DNA from: Pontibacter ramchanderi
GTDB taxonomy: Bacteria > Bacteroidota > Bacteroidia > Cytophagales > Hymenobacteraceae
Direction: 5' to 3'
Assembly: GCF_002846395.1 (NCBI RefSeq)
Contig: NZ_PJMU01000001.1
Coordinates: 1,364,001 to 1,428,000, forward strand
Length of the DNA: 64,000 nt
Shown: positions 35,591-46,170 of the stretch, one piece after another
How the letters are laid out: every line of letters starts with the position of its first letter
How positions within the stretch are numbered: position 1 is the first letter of the stretch
The notes under the pieces: generated by a model
What the model saw: only the letters and a program-made list of their open reading frames with translations
Told to the model about the DNA's origin: nothing
The model's database searches: none
Position numbers and translations under genes: made by a program

Positions 35591-38500
35591 ATGGGAAAAA
35601 AATTACTCTCGATCATTTTACCGCTTATGGTGCTTTGGTCCGCCAGCGCCTTTGCCCAGGAGAGGGCAGTGAGCGGCAAGGTGACAGACGCCTCCACAGG
35701 TACTGGCCTGCCCGGAGTGAGCGTGGCCGTTAAAGGCACAACAACCGGTATTGCCACCGATGCCGAGGGCAACTACCAGCTTCGGGTGCCTGATGCCAAC
35801 GCCACCCTGGTTTTTCGCTTTCTGGGCTATGTTACCCAGGAGATGGCCGTGGGCAACCTGAGCACGATCAACGTCAGCCTAAAAACAGACACCCGCCAAC
35901 TGGACGAGGTGGTGGTAACCGCACTAGGCATTGAGCGCAGCGAGCGCTCGCTGGGCTATGCCACCCAACAGGTACAGGGCGATAACCTGACCTTCACAAA
36001 AGAGCAGAACGTGCTCGGCTCCCTGGCTGGTAAAGTGGCCGGTGTGCAGGTAACGGGCTCCTCTGGTGCCAGCATGGGCGGTACCCAAAAGATTAAGATA
36101 CGGGGCGTGAACTCGATCAACGGTGGCGACCAGCCCCTGATCGTGGTGGACGGCACGCCAATCTCCAACGCCAACTTCGCCGGAGCCGACCAGGCAGACT
36201 ACGGCAACCTGGCACAGGACATCAACCCAGAGGACATCGAATCGATCAACGTGCTGAAAGGCCCTGCGGCCTCTGCCCTGTATGGTATCCGCGGCCAGTT
36301 CGGTGTGATCATGATCACCACCAAGAAAGGCCAGAAAGGTCCGAAGAAAGTAGGTGTACAGATCAACTCGGCCTTCTCGGTAGAAAAGGCTGTGAACTTT
36401 ATGCCACTGCAGAACATGTACGGTGGCGGCTCGAGCCAGACCTGGCGCACCCTGCCAAACGGCGACAAATACGTAGACATGTCCGTGGACGAAAGCTGGG
36501 GCCCTAAAATGGACGGCACACCGGTTCGTCAGATCTTCAGCTTCTACCCACAGGACCCGGAATACGGCCAGCTCACGCCGTTCGTACCGCATCCTGACAA
36601 CATCAAAGACTACTACGAGACAGGCTACAACCTGAACAACGGGGTGACCATCACAGGTGGCAACGAGAACAGCACCTTCCGACTAAGCGTGAATGATACC
36701 CGCGTGGAGGGTGTGGAGCCTAACACCTGGCTGAATCGCAACAACGTGGGCCTGAGCGGCAGCCTGGACCTTTCCAAGAAGTTAATGGTGTCTACCAACA
36801 TTAACTATGCCCGCAACAATGCCCAGCGTCCTGCGCAGGGCTCGGAGTACGGCTCCCGCTACATGGTGCAGTGGTTCCAGCGTAACGTGGACATGAAGCG
36901 CATGAAGAACTACAGGTATGCAGACGGCACCTTCCTGAACTGGAACCTGCGCAGACCAAGCACCACCACAGGCGAGATCACCAACTTCAACCCGCTGTAC
37001 TGGAACAACCCTTACTTTGAGGCTTACGAAAACATCAGCAACGACAACCGTGAGCGTGTATTCGGCGACGTGGGACTGACTTACCAGATTCTGCCTTCGC
37101 TGAAAGTGAGCGGCTTTGTGCGCAACGACAGCTATACCCAGAACATCGAAACGCGCCAGGCCTTCGGGGGCAGAAGAGTGCCTGCTTTCACGACCGGTAA
37201 GTACCAGGGCCGCGAAACCAACTACGAGTTGCTGGCACAGTACACCAAAGAGTTTGGCGACTTCTCGCTGAACGTGAATGCCGGTGGCAACATTTTCGAC
37301 ACCCGCTACACAGCCCTCTATATGGCTTCTGAAGGTGGACTCGCCAACCCAGGCTTCTACAACATCAAAGGCTCCATTGACCGCCCTACGACTAACCAGA
37401 CGCTCCGACGCAAGCAGATCCGCAGCTTGTACGGCATGGCTTCTGTGGGGTATAAAGACACCTACTTCGTTGATGCCTCCCTGCGCAACGACATCTCCTC
37501 TACCCTGCCGCCAGATAACAACTCATACTGGTATCCATCGGTGTCTGGCAGCATGGTCTTCAGTGAGTTGATCGACTGGTCGCCGCTGTCTTTCGGTAAG
37601 ATACGGGCCAGCTACGCACAGGCCGGTTCTGACCTGTCGCCATACGAAACGACGCCTTTCTACAGCGTAGGAACCGTGTACGGTGGTCCTCCGACAGTGA
37701 ACACCCTGTTTGTACCGGATAACCTGAACAACCCGAACGTAAAGCCATCTTTCGCGCACTCGTATGAAGCTGGTCTTGATATGCGCTTCCTGAACGGTCG
37801 TCTGGGACTTGACGTAACGCTTTACCAGCAGAAGAACAAAGACCAGATCCTGCGCCTGCCAATTTCCGGCACCAGCGGCTATAGCAGCACCACCATCAAC
37901 GCCGGTCTTATCCGGAACAAGGGTATAGAAGTGGTGCTCAGCGCCACACCGATCCAGACAAGCCTTTTCACCTGGAACACAGTGTTTAATGCTAACCGCA
38001 ACCGCAACATGATTGTGGAGCTTCACCCGGACATCGACGTGCTCACGCAATACTCAACCACGTACTCCTCTGTTACTTCTTACCTCAACCACTACGTTGG
38101 GCAGCCTTACGGTAGCCTTGTGGGCCAGGCCTACCAGCGCGACCCGGCCACAGGCCAGAAGCTGATCGGAGCCAATGGCATGCCGCTGTACACGGACGCT
38201 ACCCACAACTTTGGCACGGTGCAGCCTGACGCGACAGGTGGCTGGCAGAACATTTTCAAGGTATGGAAGTTCGACCTTTCAGCCATGATCGACTACCAGT
38301 TTGGCGGCCAGTTCTTCAGCCGCTCTAAAATGCTGGCCGTGCGTACCGGTCAGGACCCGATCACGGTGGCGACCAACGACCGTGGCGCGAACGTGCGCGA
38401 CGCCCTGGAAGCAGGCGGTGGTGTGAAAGTGGAAGGCATTTACGCACCAGGCACAAAAGTAAATGGCGTGGATGTGAGCGGTCAGCCGGCCTCTAACTAC

Positions 38501-38815
38501 GTGAACGCACAGTCTTACTACAACACCGTGGTAGGCCGCCGTGTGTATGAGGAGTGGCTCTACGACGCTTCCTACATCAAGCTGCGCGAACTTCGCCTGG
38601 GCTACACCCTGGATAAGTCGATGCTGGGCCGCCTGCCGTTCCAGAGTGTGGGCGTGGCGCTGATCTCCCGTAACGTAGCACAACTGTGGCAGAAGGCGCC
38701 GGAGGGCATCGACCCTTCTGAGATCTCGACCGGTTCGCAGTCCATAAGCTGGTACGAGTCCGGCATGAACAACTCGGTTCGCTCGTACGGCATTAACCTA
38801 AACATTACTTTATAA
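35591..38815 (+). CDS. susC: SusC/RagA family TonB-linked outer-membrane protein
   Basis: A 1074-residue outer-membrane transporter barrel. The signal peptide ends SAFAQ. A carboxypeptidase-regulatory domain covers about residues 25-110 (GLPGVSVAVKGT, FRFLGYVTQE), with the SusC box DEVVVTALG and the plug words KIRGVNSINGGDQPLIVVDG and NVLKGPAASALYG. The barrel ends SYGINLNITL. It imports an oligomeric nutrient together with the SusD-like lipoprotein whose gene follows after 5 bp. There is no glycoside hydrolase, peptidase or sigma/anti-sigma pair nearby, so the substrate is unknown. Confidence 0.95.
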   Translation: MGKKLLSIILPLMVLWSASAFAQERAVSGKVTDASTGTGLPGVSVAVKGTTTGIATDAEGNYQLRVPDANATLVFRFLGYVTQEMAVGNLSTINVSLKTDTRQLDEVVVTALGIERSERSLGYATQQVQGDNLTFTKEQNVLGSLAGKVAGVQVTGSSGASMGGTQKIKIRGVNSINGGDQPLIVVDGTPISNANFAGADQADYGNLAQDINPEDIESINVLKGPAASALYGIRGQFGVIMITTKKGQKGPKKVGVQINSAFSVEKAVNFMPLQNMYGGGSSQTWRTLPNGDKYVDMSVDESWGPKMDGTPVRQIFSFYPQDPEYGQLTPFVPHPDNIKDYYETGYNLNNGVTITGGNENSTFRLSVNDTRVEGVEPNTWLNRNNVGLSGSLDLSKKLMVSTNINYARNNAQRPAQGSEYGSRYMVQWFQRNVDMKRMKNYRYADGTFLNWNLRRPSTTTGEITNFNPLYWNNPYFEAYENISNDNRERVFGDVGLTYQILPSLKVSGFVRNDSYTQNIETRQAFGGRRVPAFTTGKYQGRETNYELLAQYTKEFGDFSLNVNAGGNIFDTRYTALYMASEGGLANPGFYNIKGSIDRPTTNQTLRRKQIRSLYGMASVGYKDTYFVDASLRNDISSTLPPDNNSYWYPSVSGSMVFSELIDWSPLSFGKIRASYAQAGSDLSPYETTPFYSVGTVYGGPPTVNTLFVPDNLNNPNVKPSFAHSYEAGLDMRFLNGRLGLDVTLYQQKNKDQILRLPISGTSGYSSTTINAGLIRNKGIEVVLSATPIQTSLFTWNTVFNANRNRNMIVELHPDIDVLTQYSTTYSSVTSYLNHYVGQPYGSLVGQAYQRDPATGQKLIGANGMPLYTDATHNFGTVQPDATGGWQNIFKVWKFDLSAMIDYQFGGQFFSRSKMLAVRTGQDPITVATNDRGANVRDALEAGGGVKVEGIYAPGTKVNGVDVSGQPASNYVNAQSYYNTVVGRRVYEEWLYDASYIKLRELRLGYTLDKSMLGRLPFQSVGVALISRNVAQLWQKAPEGIDPSEISTGSQSISWYESGMNNSVRSYGINLNITL

Positions 38816-38820
38816 GGAAG

Positions 38821-40227
38821 ATGAGAATGAAGAAAATATATGCAGTGCTTTTGTCTTGCTTTATGCTGGCCAGCTGCGATAAGTTTGACGAGGACATCAA
38901 CATTAACCCGAACGAGCCAAGCGCAGCCACCGCTACGCAGCTGATTGCCAATGCGCAGCTGTCGCTGTCGAGCCTGAGCGCCACGCCTGCGGCCCAGTTC
39001 CATGCCCAGTACCTGTCCGAGACCCAGTACCCGGGAGCCTCCCTCTACCCCGACGGCGGTACCAGTTTTTACTGGATCTACCAGGGGCCGCTTATGAACC
39101 TGGAAACCGTGCTGACAACGGCTAAACTGAGCACAACCGAAGGCCCGATCAATAACCAACTGGCAGTGGCCAAGATCCTCAGGGCCTACTACTACTGGCA
39201 CGTGACCGACCGTTGGGGCGATGTGCCGTACAGTGAGGCCCTGCAAGGCGTCGAAAACTTCACGCCGAAGTACGACACCCAGGAGTCAATCTACAACAGC
39301 TTGTTCGCTATGCTGGAGCAGGCAAACAACGAGATCACGGCCGGTAACATTTCCAACGACATCATTTACAACGGAGATGTAAATAAGTGGAAGCGCCTGG
39401 GCAACACCATCCGGATGCTGATGGCCCTGCGCCTGTCGGAAGTAGACCCGACTAAGGGAGCCGCCGAGTTTAACAAGGCGCTGCAGGCCGGCATCATGAC
39501 CTCCAACGCCGATAACCTGGTGTTCCGCCACCTGGCCGATGCCAACAACCAGAACTACTGGTATGGGCAGGTATCGAACCAGAACCGCGAGTGGTGGGCT
39601 TTGACGGAAACGCTTGTAAATAAGCTGAAACCGGTAAATGACCCGCGTCTGCAGGTATACGGCGCGCCGGCACGGACCTCAGGCGAGTACAGAGGCCTGC
39701 CATATGGCACCGTGCAGGGTCTGCCAAACGTGACCAATTACTCGCTGCTGGGCCAGGCGATCTGGAAGCAGGACGCGCACATCCAACTGGTGACCTACGC
39801 TCAGGCCCTGTTTGCCAAGGCCGAAGCCGCCAAGCGTGGCTGGATACCAGGCGGTGACGCCGAAGCAGAAGCTAACTACAACAAAGCCATTGAGCAATCG
39901 CTGTTACAGTGGACAGGCAGTGCAGCTGGCGCTTCGACCCTGCTGAGCCAGGAAGGTGTGACCTATAACGCCGACAATGCGATCGAGCAGATCGCAACGC
40001 AGCGTTGGATCCACCTGTTTATGCACGGCTACGAAGCCTGGGCCGAGTGGCGCCGCACTGGCTACCCTGCCAATCTGGTGGAACCTGACGGTGGTCGTGC
40101 TGTGCCACGCCGCAACAGCTACCCGGCCAACGAGGCATTTAACAACACCACAAGCTATAACGAGGCAGTGCAGCGCCAGTTCGGCGGACAGGACAACCTG
40201 TATGGCCGCGTTTGGTGGGATAAATAG
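38821..40227 (+). CDS. susD: SusD/RagB family nutrient-binding lipoprotein
   Basis: A 468-residue surface lipoprotein. The signal peptide ends MLASCDKFDED, with the lipid Cys about residue 19 followed by acidic residues that favour surface export. The helical TPR-like body and motifs such as ILRAYYYWHVTDRWGDVPYSEAL are typical of the SusD-like group 2. The C-terminus RVWWDK is usual. It caps the SusC barrel and captures the nutrient. The gene ends in front of a terminator. Confidence 0.94.
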   Translation: MRMKKIYAVLLSCFMLASCDKFDEDININPNEPSAATATQLIANAQLSLSSLSATPAAQFHAQYLSETQYPGASLYPDGGTSFYWIYQGPLMNLETVLTTAKLSTTEGPINNQLAVAKILRAYYYWHVTDRWGDVPYSEALQGVENFTPKYDTQESIYNSLFAMLEQANNEITAGNISNDIIYNGDVNKWKRLGNTIRMLMALRLSEVDPTKGAAEFNKALQAGIMTSNADNLVFRHLADANNQNYWYGQVSNQNREWWALTETLVNKLKPVNDPRLQVYGAPARTSGEYRGLPYGTVQGLPNVTNYSLLGQAIWKQDAHIQLVTYAQALFAKAEAAKRGWIPGGDAEAEANYNKAIEQSLLQWTGSAAGASTLLSQEGVTYNADNAIEQIATQRWIHLFMHGYEAWAEWRRTGYPANLVEPDGGRAVPRRNSYPANEAFNNTTSYNEAVQRQFGGQDNLYGRVWWDK

Positions 40228-40255
40228 AAAATCTGTTTGTTTGAGTGTGTAAGAG

Positions 40256-40288
40256 AAGGCCGCTCCCTGGTTTGGGAGCGGTCTTTTT
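40256..40288 (+). terminator. Terminator of the susCD operon
   Basis: The stem around CCGCTCCC / GGGAGCGG, extended by G-U and A-U pairs, has a 6-nt loop and a T-run. It lies 29 bp after the susD stop. Confidence 0.85.
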
Positions 40289-40290
40289 GT

Positions 40291-40728
40291 TTAGCATCCT
40301 TTGAGCCACTCCATCCCCTCCCGTTCCATGAGAAAGTACTGGGTATCGAAGAAAGGCGTTTGTTCTTTTACCCGGCTGTCGAGCTTCTCGTTTGTATGCT
40401 GCTGAAAGAAGTCGGTAGAAGAGATAATAGCTAGCTGCTTCAGGTTGCTCTGCGAGATCATCCGGATCGAGATGGCTGCCAGCCAACCCTGGTCATCCAT
40501 TGTTAGCACGCCCATCCGCTGGTTGTTCACAAGCAGTTTCTCCAGCCCCAGTTTGAGCAACACACGCCCTGTTTCCTCTATACCCAAGCGGTATTCATGG
40601 CTCTGCACGGGCCGCAGCCAACGCACAAGCAACGTAGCGTGCAGGGCATCGTGTATGATCTCTACAAAATCGTTTGAGAGCAGATATACCTGCTGCAGGT
40701 TTTCGGAAGGGGTACTGGTAAGCATCAT
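40291..40728 (-). CDS. Conserved hypothetical protein, possible STAS-like
   Basis: A 145-residue soluble protein with alternating strands and helices: VYLLSNDFVEIIHDALHATLLVRWLRP, LEKLLVNNQRMG, LKQLAIISSTDFFQQ and a final EGMEWLKG helix. The general layout is like the protein at 30508 and SpoIIAA-like families, with low sequence similarity. It converges with susD. It has no assignable function. Confidence 0.7.
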   Translation of the reverse strand: MMLTSTPSENLQQVYLLSNDFVEIIHDALHATLLVRWLRPVQSHEYRLGIEETGRVLLKLGLEKLLVNNQRMGVLTMDDQGWLAAISIRMISQSNLKQLAIISSTDFFQQHTNEKLDSRVKEQTPFFDTQYFLMEREGMEWLKGC

Positions 40729-41274
40729 TAAAATTGCACCCTGCTATATGAGCAAGGGTTGATGATAAAAAGTAAATAGTAGGCAGGAGCCCGGCTTTCC
40801 AGCGCAGTCATCAACCTTAAGTAATTGAATAAAAACTTCTTAAAGAAAAAGGATCCTGTTCCACAAAAGTAGCTCTCTGCCACGATATCCCCAGTATTTT
40901 TTGCACTTTTTTTAACAAAAAGCAGCTACATATGCCTAATTCCGTATTTACACGGAACAAACAGGTATACATAAACCACACAAGATATGAAGGTAATTAG
41001 AATGGTGATCGGAGCGATGAGGTCTGGGAGTGGCAGTTCTTTTTAACCGGGGAGGGGTATAATCCAGGTATAGCGGTCTAATTTCCTACACTAAAACTGA
41101 ATTATGATATTAGATAAAACTGATAAGTTTAAGCCTTACTAGTATAAAAAGTTAATTATGAAATGAGCTGGATAAGAACTGCTCTTAAGAATTGCACTAA
41201 TATTAATAGTGTTTTAACAATATATTATTTATTTTGCAGTAATATACTTTCTTATTACCAAGGGCCTGAACCTA
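40729..41274. other. AT-rich boundary region
   Basis: A 546-bp gap that becomes AT-rich towards the RecQ-UvrD gene. It contains a 19-codon frame at 40987-41046 (MKVIRMVIGAMRSG start), which could be a leader peptide but has no support. No att-like duplication, tRNA or integrase is visible. This is the left edge of the defence island. Confidence 0.5.
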
Positions 41275-44200
41275 ATGGAGCACGTCGCCTTTTTTGACCT
41301 GGAAGTAAGCCTGCAGCCTAAAAAAAGGATTCAAAGTATTGGATCTTGGTTTCAAGGTCGGATCCTCCATTCCCAATCTGTCTACAACTTTGAGCAGTTT
41401 CAGCAAGAGGCTAAATTCCTTTGCGGCCATAACATTCTGGCGCACGACCTCCCTATTCTAAAAGCTGCCGGTGCATCTGAGAGTTTCTTTCGTAAGCGGT
41501 TCATTGATACGCTCTATCTCTCTCCACTTTTCTTCCCAAATAGGCCTTATCACCGGCTTGTAAAGGATTACCGGTTAGTTAGCGAGCATTATAACAACCC
41601 GGTAGAGGACTCAAAAATAGCGGCTGATTTGTTGGAGGACTGCATTAGCGCTTACTTCAATCTTTCTGCTCAATTAAGGAAAATCATTTACCGGCTACTC
41701 TGCAAGCAGGAAGCCTTTCGTGCTTTTTTTGAGCTGTTGGATGAAGACAATTCAGTACAAGTAAATGATTCATTGGCAGAGGACATACAATCCTTTTTTG
41801 ATAACAGGATCTGCACGAACGCAGGTCTTTTTCCACTCATCTACCAGCAGCCTGTGCCTTTAGCTTATGCACTTGTGCTCCTTAATGCTCCAGACCAAGG
41901 CTCTATCATTCCTCCCTGGCTCCTGCACCGATTTCCGGAGATCGTTACTGTTCTGCAACAGCTCAGAGGCACTTCCTGTCAGCGGCCCTCCTGCCACTAT
42001 TGCGAAAAGTATCTTTCGTCGGTAGCAGGTCTTAAGAAATACTTTGGATATGAGGGGTTCCGGAAGTTTACCGAGAGTGAGCAAACTCCACTGCAACAGC
42101 AGGTAGTGGAGGCTGGTTTAAGGGGCGAATCACTCGTGGCAATTTTCCCGACGGGTGGTGGTAAATCGCTAACGTTTCAATTGCCTGCCCTTATGAAGGG
42201 GGAGGCAAACCGGGGATTAACCGTCGTCATCTCTCCCCTGCAGGCGCTCATGAAAGACCAGGTGGATGTGCTCCGAAACCGCTTCGACATCACGACTGCC
42301 GTGGCCATCAATGGACTGCTTTCTCCGTTGGAACGTGCCGATGCTATTCAGACGGTGCAGGAGGGTGGTGCAACGCTACTATACATATCACCTGAGTCAT
42401 TGCGCTCCAATACTATTTACCGGCTCCTTAAAGGCAGACAGATCGAACGCTTTGTGATCGACGAGGCCCACTGCTTTTCTTCCTGGGGACAAGACTTCCG
42501 GGTAGATTACCTGTATATCGGCCGCTTCTTAAAGGAGCTGGCTGAAGCTAAGAACCTACAACATCCTATACCTGTCTCCTGCTTTACTGCAACGGCTAAG
42601 CCTGAAGTGGTGCAGGACATTATTAAGTATTTCAAGGAGCAGACAAACCTGGACCTCAAGCTGTACCAAACCAATGCCTCTCGTAAAAACCTGACCTACA
42701 ATGCCTCAAAAGCTGAAGGAAAGGAAGCCAAGCTACAGCAGTTAAAAGACCTGTTGCAGGACATGACGGAGCCGGCCATCGTGTATGTAAACCGAACCAA
42801 AACGGCAGAATTTGTTGCCGAAGAGCTTAAAAAGTCAGGTATTCAAGCAGCGGCTTTTCATGGCAGAATGGAGTCTGATCTGAAGATCAGAATTATGGAC
42901 AGCTTTATGGCCGGCGACACCAATGTGATTGTGGCCACTTCCGCTTTCGGGATGGGCGTTGACAAGGAAAACGTAAAGCTGGTTGTGCATTATGATATCT
43001 CCGACTCGCTGGAGAACTACCTGCAGGAGGCAGGTCGTGCCGGAAGAAAGCCTGACTTACAGGCTGACTGCCATTTGCTCTTCGACGAGAACGACCTGAA
43101 CGACCACTTTGCCCTCTTAAACCAAACCAAGCTCTCCAAAAAAGAAGTGGGTCAGATATGGAAAGCGGTAAAAGATTTTAAGCGGCTCAAGTTCACGAAA
43201 TCGGCCCTGGAACTGGCTAAGCAGGCGGGTTGGGACACAGACATGATGAACCTGGAAACGCAGGTAAAGGCCGCCATAGCTGCGTTGGAAGATGTAGGCT
43301 ACCTTAAGCGGCAAATGAACTCGCCCCGGATATTTGCCCAAAGTATCCTGGTGCGCAATGTAGAAGCGGCGAATAAAATCATACATGCCAATACGGATAA
43401 GTTTCCGGGCGATCAACTGCAACAGGCTATAAGGATCTTTCAGTACCTCATCTCCCGCGAAGACACGATGGTTGACGCGCTTTCTGATCATTTGGGTATT
43501 GAAAAAGAAACAGTAGTCAGAATCCTGCTTCACTTCAAGGAGCTCGGTTTGCTTGGCGATACCAGAGATCTGACAGCACTCATCAATCCTGCCCGAAGCG
43601 AGAAGAACTCTGAGCGTTGCTTCAAGCGCTATGCAAAACTGGAGAAGGCGCTACTGGAGGTATTGTTACCGTCTGATGAATCACCTGCTGTCTTCCAGAT
43701 GCACCTGCGGGACATCAATGAAAAGCTGATCGACAAAGGATGTGATGACAGTTCCATAGAGGCCATCCGAAACCTGCTGCAATTCTGGGAGCACAAGCAT
43801 TACATCAAGAAAGAACGGATAGATGCCCATACCCTGCTTTACCGCATTGGCTTCCGTAAAGAGAAGCAGGAGATAAAAAAGGCAATCTATGAGCGCCTTA
43901 CCCGGGCAGCTGACGTCGTGCAGTGGCTGTGCCAACAGAACGCGCTCGAGATAGCCAACAAACAGAAGCAGGATGAGGCTGCCTTCGAATTCTCGATGGT
44001 GGAGATGAAAAAGCAGGTGGAGCGGAATAACATCATGCTCCCTAAAGCCTCCCTTACGGAGTATGAGGCTGACCTGCTATACCTGCACATCATTGGCTCC
44101 ATCAAACTGGAAGGTGGTCTGTTTGTACTCTATAACCCGATGACCATTGAGCGGCTCATAGAGGATAACCGTAAGCAGTACACCATTGAAGACTACAGCA

Positions 44201-46170
44201 AACTGGAGCGTCATTATGAGAAAAAAGTAGAGCAGATCCATATCATAGGCGAGTATGCTAAAAAGCAGCTCCGCAACCACATCGAAGCACTTAGCTTCGT
44301 GGATGACTATTTCCGCCTGGGCTACGAAAACTTTGTGCAGCGGCATTTCCGAAATGAAAAGGGTAAGCTGAAACAGCCTATTACAGATAAGAAATATCGG
44401 GAAATCTTTGCGGCTCTCTCTCCTGATCAAATGCAAGTCATCAAAGACAACAAGAGCCCTCACATATTAGTAGGTGCCGGGCCTGGCAGTGGTAAAACGC
44501 GGGTGCTGGTGCACAAGGTGGCCGCTTTGCTGATGATGGAAGACATTAAGCCGGAGCAGTTCCTGATGCTGACTTTCTCCCGCCCTGCCGCCACCGAGTT
44601 TAAAGAAAGGCTGCACAAGCTGATCGGAAAATCTGCCTATCACATTGACATCTATACCTACCACGGCTTCGCCTTTCAGCTTTTGGGCCGCGTTGGGGAT
44701 CTGAAGAAATCTGACAATGTGATCAAACAGGCTACAGAAGGTTTGGCAAATGACGATGTGCCAAGCGACCGGCTCAAGTGCAAGAGCGTGATTGTGGTAG
44801 ATGAGTACCAGGACATCAGCCAGCAGGAGTACGACTTCCTGAACAAGATTATCGAGTTGGCAGATGATGTGCGGGTGATCGTAGTCGGAGACGATGATCA
44901 GAACATCTATGAGTTCAGAGGTTCTTCCGTGTCCTTTATGCGTGATTTTGTACGGGACAAGCAGGCAACAACATACCTGTTTAGCCTTAACTACCGGGCC
45001 CGCTTCAACTTGGTGAGCTTCTCTAATCAGTTCCTTAAGCTTTTCAAGTCCGACAGGCTAAAAGCCGCAATGCCCCTAAGGGCCTATAAGCAGACCTTTG
45101 GGGATATTTGCCTAACGCGTTACAAGCCGAGTTCTGACCTGGTGACTCCTTTGGTGCAGGATGTAGTAAAGCAAAAGCTCACAGGCACCGTAGCCGTATT
45201 GACGCACACCAACGAGGAAGCCTTGCTGGTACAAAACCTGTTGCTTCAACATCATATTCCTACCCGCCTGATCATGGCGCAGGATGGCTTCTCTTTGCGG
45301 CAGCTGCTGGAGCTAAAGTGTTTCAGCTGGTACATTCGGGATAAAGTCAGCAGCGAGCTTGGCTTTATCACAAAAGAGGACTGGAATCAAAGTCGCACCA
45401 GGATCGAGCAGGAGTTTGCCGGTTCAACAAATTTAAGCCTGAGCTTAGACGTGATAGCTGAATTTGAGCGAACAAGTGGCGAACGGAAGTTTTGGTCTGA
45501 CTGGCTGGCTTATGTACAGGAGGCACGTGCCGTGGATTTTATTTACCCGGAGGCGAACAAGGTGTTGGTATCCACTATGCACAAGGCCAAAGGAAAGGAA
45601 TTTGACCATGTGTTTTTGCTACTAAAAAATTACAAGCTGAAGAAAGAGTCGAATAAGCGCGTTGTATATGTGGCCATTACCCGAGCCAGGCAATCCCTGC
45701 ATATACATACCGACCAGTCTTATTTTGACCAGATAAAAGTTGATCAGCTGACGAGAGCCGAAGACCATACCCTATACCCGGCGCCGAAAGAGCTGCAACT
45801 GGAAACGAGTATGAAAGATGTGAAACTAGGTTTATATAAGCAGCCGCATACTAAAGAAGTGGTTAGACAACTAAAGGCCGGTACGTCTCTGGAGTTATCA
45901 AAAGAACCCGCAGCTGGTTTGTTGTTCTCAGCTGCCCCTGTCGTAGCCTTCTCTCAGAAGTTTAAACAAGAGCTCGCGAAATTACATGCACAAGGCTATA
46001 CCCTGCAAAGCGCCGAAATAGCGCATGTTGTAGTTTGGTATTGTGAGGACTATGGGAAAGAATACCGAGTGGTTTTGCCAAGGCTCTTTCTTACAAGACA
46101 AACTAACAGGTCTAATCTAGACAAATACGGCATAGATATTTCTTCCCTTACTAGTTGCGAATATGAATAA
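41275..46170 (+). CDS. Exonuclease-RecQ-UvrD triple fusion helicase
   Basis: A 1631-residue protein with three parts. Residues 1-~130 look like a DEDD 3'-5' exonuclease: FDLE, GHNILAHDLPIL and EDSKIAADLL supply the acidic set. A Cys cluster (CQRPSCHYC, about residues 237-248) precedes a RecQ-type SF2 helicase with Walker A TGGGKS at ~293, DEAH at 396 and the RecQ motif VI QEAGRAGRKP. From ~1030 an SF1A UvrD-like helicase follows with GAGPGSGKT at 1067, VDEYQD at ~1175, GDDDQNIYEFRG, HKAKGKEFDHV and YVAITRAR. Such a fusion could unwind and degrade foreign or recombination-intermediate DNA. The gene is followed by an overlapping partner gene. Codon and motif usage resemble the host more than the next operon does. 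Confidence 0.9.
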   Translation: MEHVAFFDLEVSLQPKKRIQSIGSWFQGRILHSQSVYNFEQFQQEAKFLCGHNILAHDLPILKAAGASESFFRKRFIDTLYLSPLFFPNRPYHRLVKDYRLVSEHYNNPVEDSKIAADLLEDCISAYFNLSAQLRKIIYRLLCKQEAFRAFFELLDEDNSVQVNDSLAEDIQSFFDNRICTNAGLFPLIYQQPVPLAYALVLLNAPDQGSIIPPWLLHRFPEIVTVLQQLRGTSCQRPSCHYCEKYLSSVAGLKKYFGYEGFRKFTESEQTPLQQQVVEAGLRGESLVAIFPTGGGKSLTFQLPALMKGEANRGLTVVISPLQALMKDQVDVLRNRFDITTAVAINGLLSPLERADAIQTVQEGGATLLYISPESLRSNTIYRLLKGRQIERFVIDEAHCFSSWGQDFRVDYLYIGRFLKELAEAKNLQHPIPVSCFTATAKPEVVQDIIKYFKEQTNLDLKLYQTNASRKNLTYNASKAEGKEAKLQQLKDLLQDMTEPAIVYVNRTKTAEFVAEELKKSGIQAAAFHGRMESDLKIRIMDSFMAGDTNVIVATSAFGMGVDKENVKLVVHYDISDSLENYLQEAGRAGRKPDLQADCHLLFDENDLNDHFALLNQTKLSKKEVGQIWKAVKDFKRLKFTKSALELAKQAGWDTDMMNLETQVKAAIAALEDVGYLKRQMNSPRIFAQSILVRNVEAANKIIHANTDKFPGDQLQQAIRIFQYLISREDTMVDALSDHLGIEKETVVRILLHFKELGLLGDTRDLTALINPARSEKNSERCFKRYAKLEKALLEVLLPSDESPAVFQMHLRDINEKLIDKGCDDSSIEAIRNLLQFWEHKHYIKKERIDAHTLLYRIGFRKEKQEIKKAIYERLTRAADVVQWLCQQNALEIANKQKQDEAAFEFSMVEMKKQVERNNIMLPKASLTEYEADLLYLHIIGSIKLEGGLFVLYNPMTIERLIEDNRKQYTIEDYSKLERHYEKKVEQIHIIGEYAKKQLRNHIEALSFVDDYFRLGYENFVQRHFRNEKGKLKQPITDKKYREIFAALSPDQMQVIKDNKSPHILVGAGPGSGKTRVLVHKVAALLMMEDIKPEQFLMLTFSRPAATEFKERLHKLIGKSAYHIDIYTYHGFAFQLLGRVGDLKKSDNVIKQATEGLANDDVPSDRLKCKSVIVVDEYQDISQQEYDFLNKIIELADDVRVIVVGDDDQNIYEFRGSSVSFMRDFVRDKQATTYLFSLNYRARFNLVSFSNQFLKLFKSDRLKAAMPLRAYKQTFGDICLTRYKPSSDLVTPLVQDVVKQKLTGTVAVLTHTNEEALLVQNLLLQHHIPTRLIMAQDGFSLRQLLELKCFSWYIRDKVSSELGFITKEDWNQSRTRIEQEFAGSTNLSLSLDVIAEFERTSGERKFWSDWLAYVQEARAVDFIYPEANKVLVSTMHKAKGKEFDHVFLLLKNYKLKKESNKRVVYVAITRARQSLHIHTDQSYFDQIKVDQLTRAEDHTLYPAPKELQLETSMKDVKLGLYKQPHTKEVVRQLKAGTSLELSKEPAAGLLFSAAPVVAFSQKFKQELAKLHAQGYTLQSAEIAHVVVWYCEDYGKEYRVVLPRLFLTRQTNRSNLDKYGIDISSLTSCEYE

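Noticed and set aside
40987..41046. 19-codon leader peptide upstream of the RecQ-UvrD gene
   Set aside because: It has no convincing ribosome binding site or conservation evidence; noted only in the intergenic entry.
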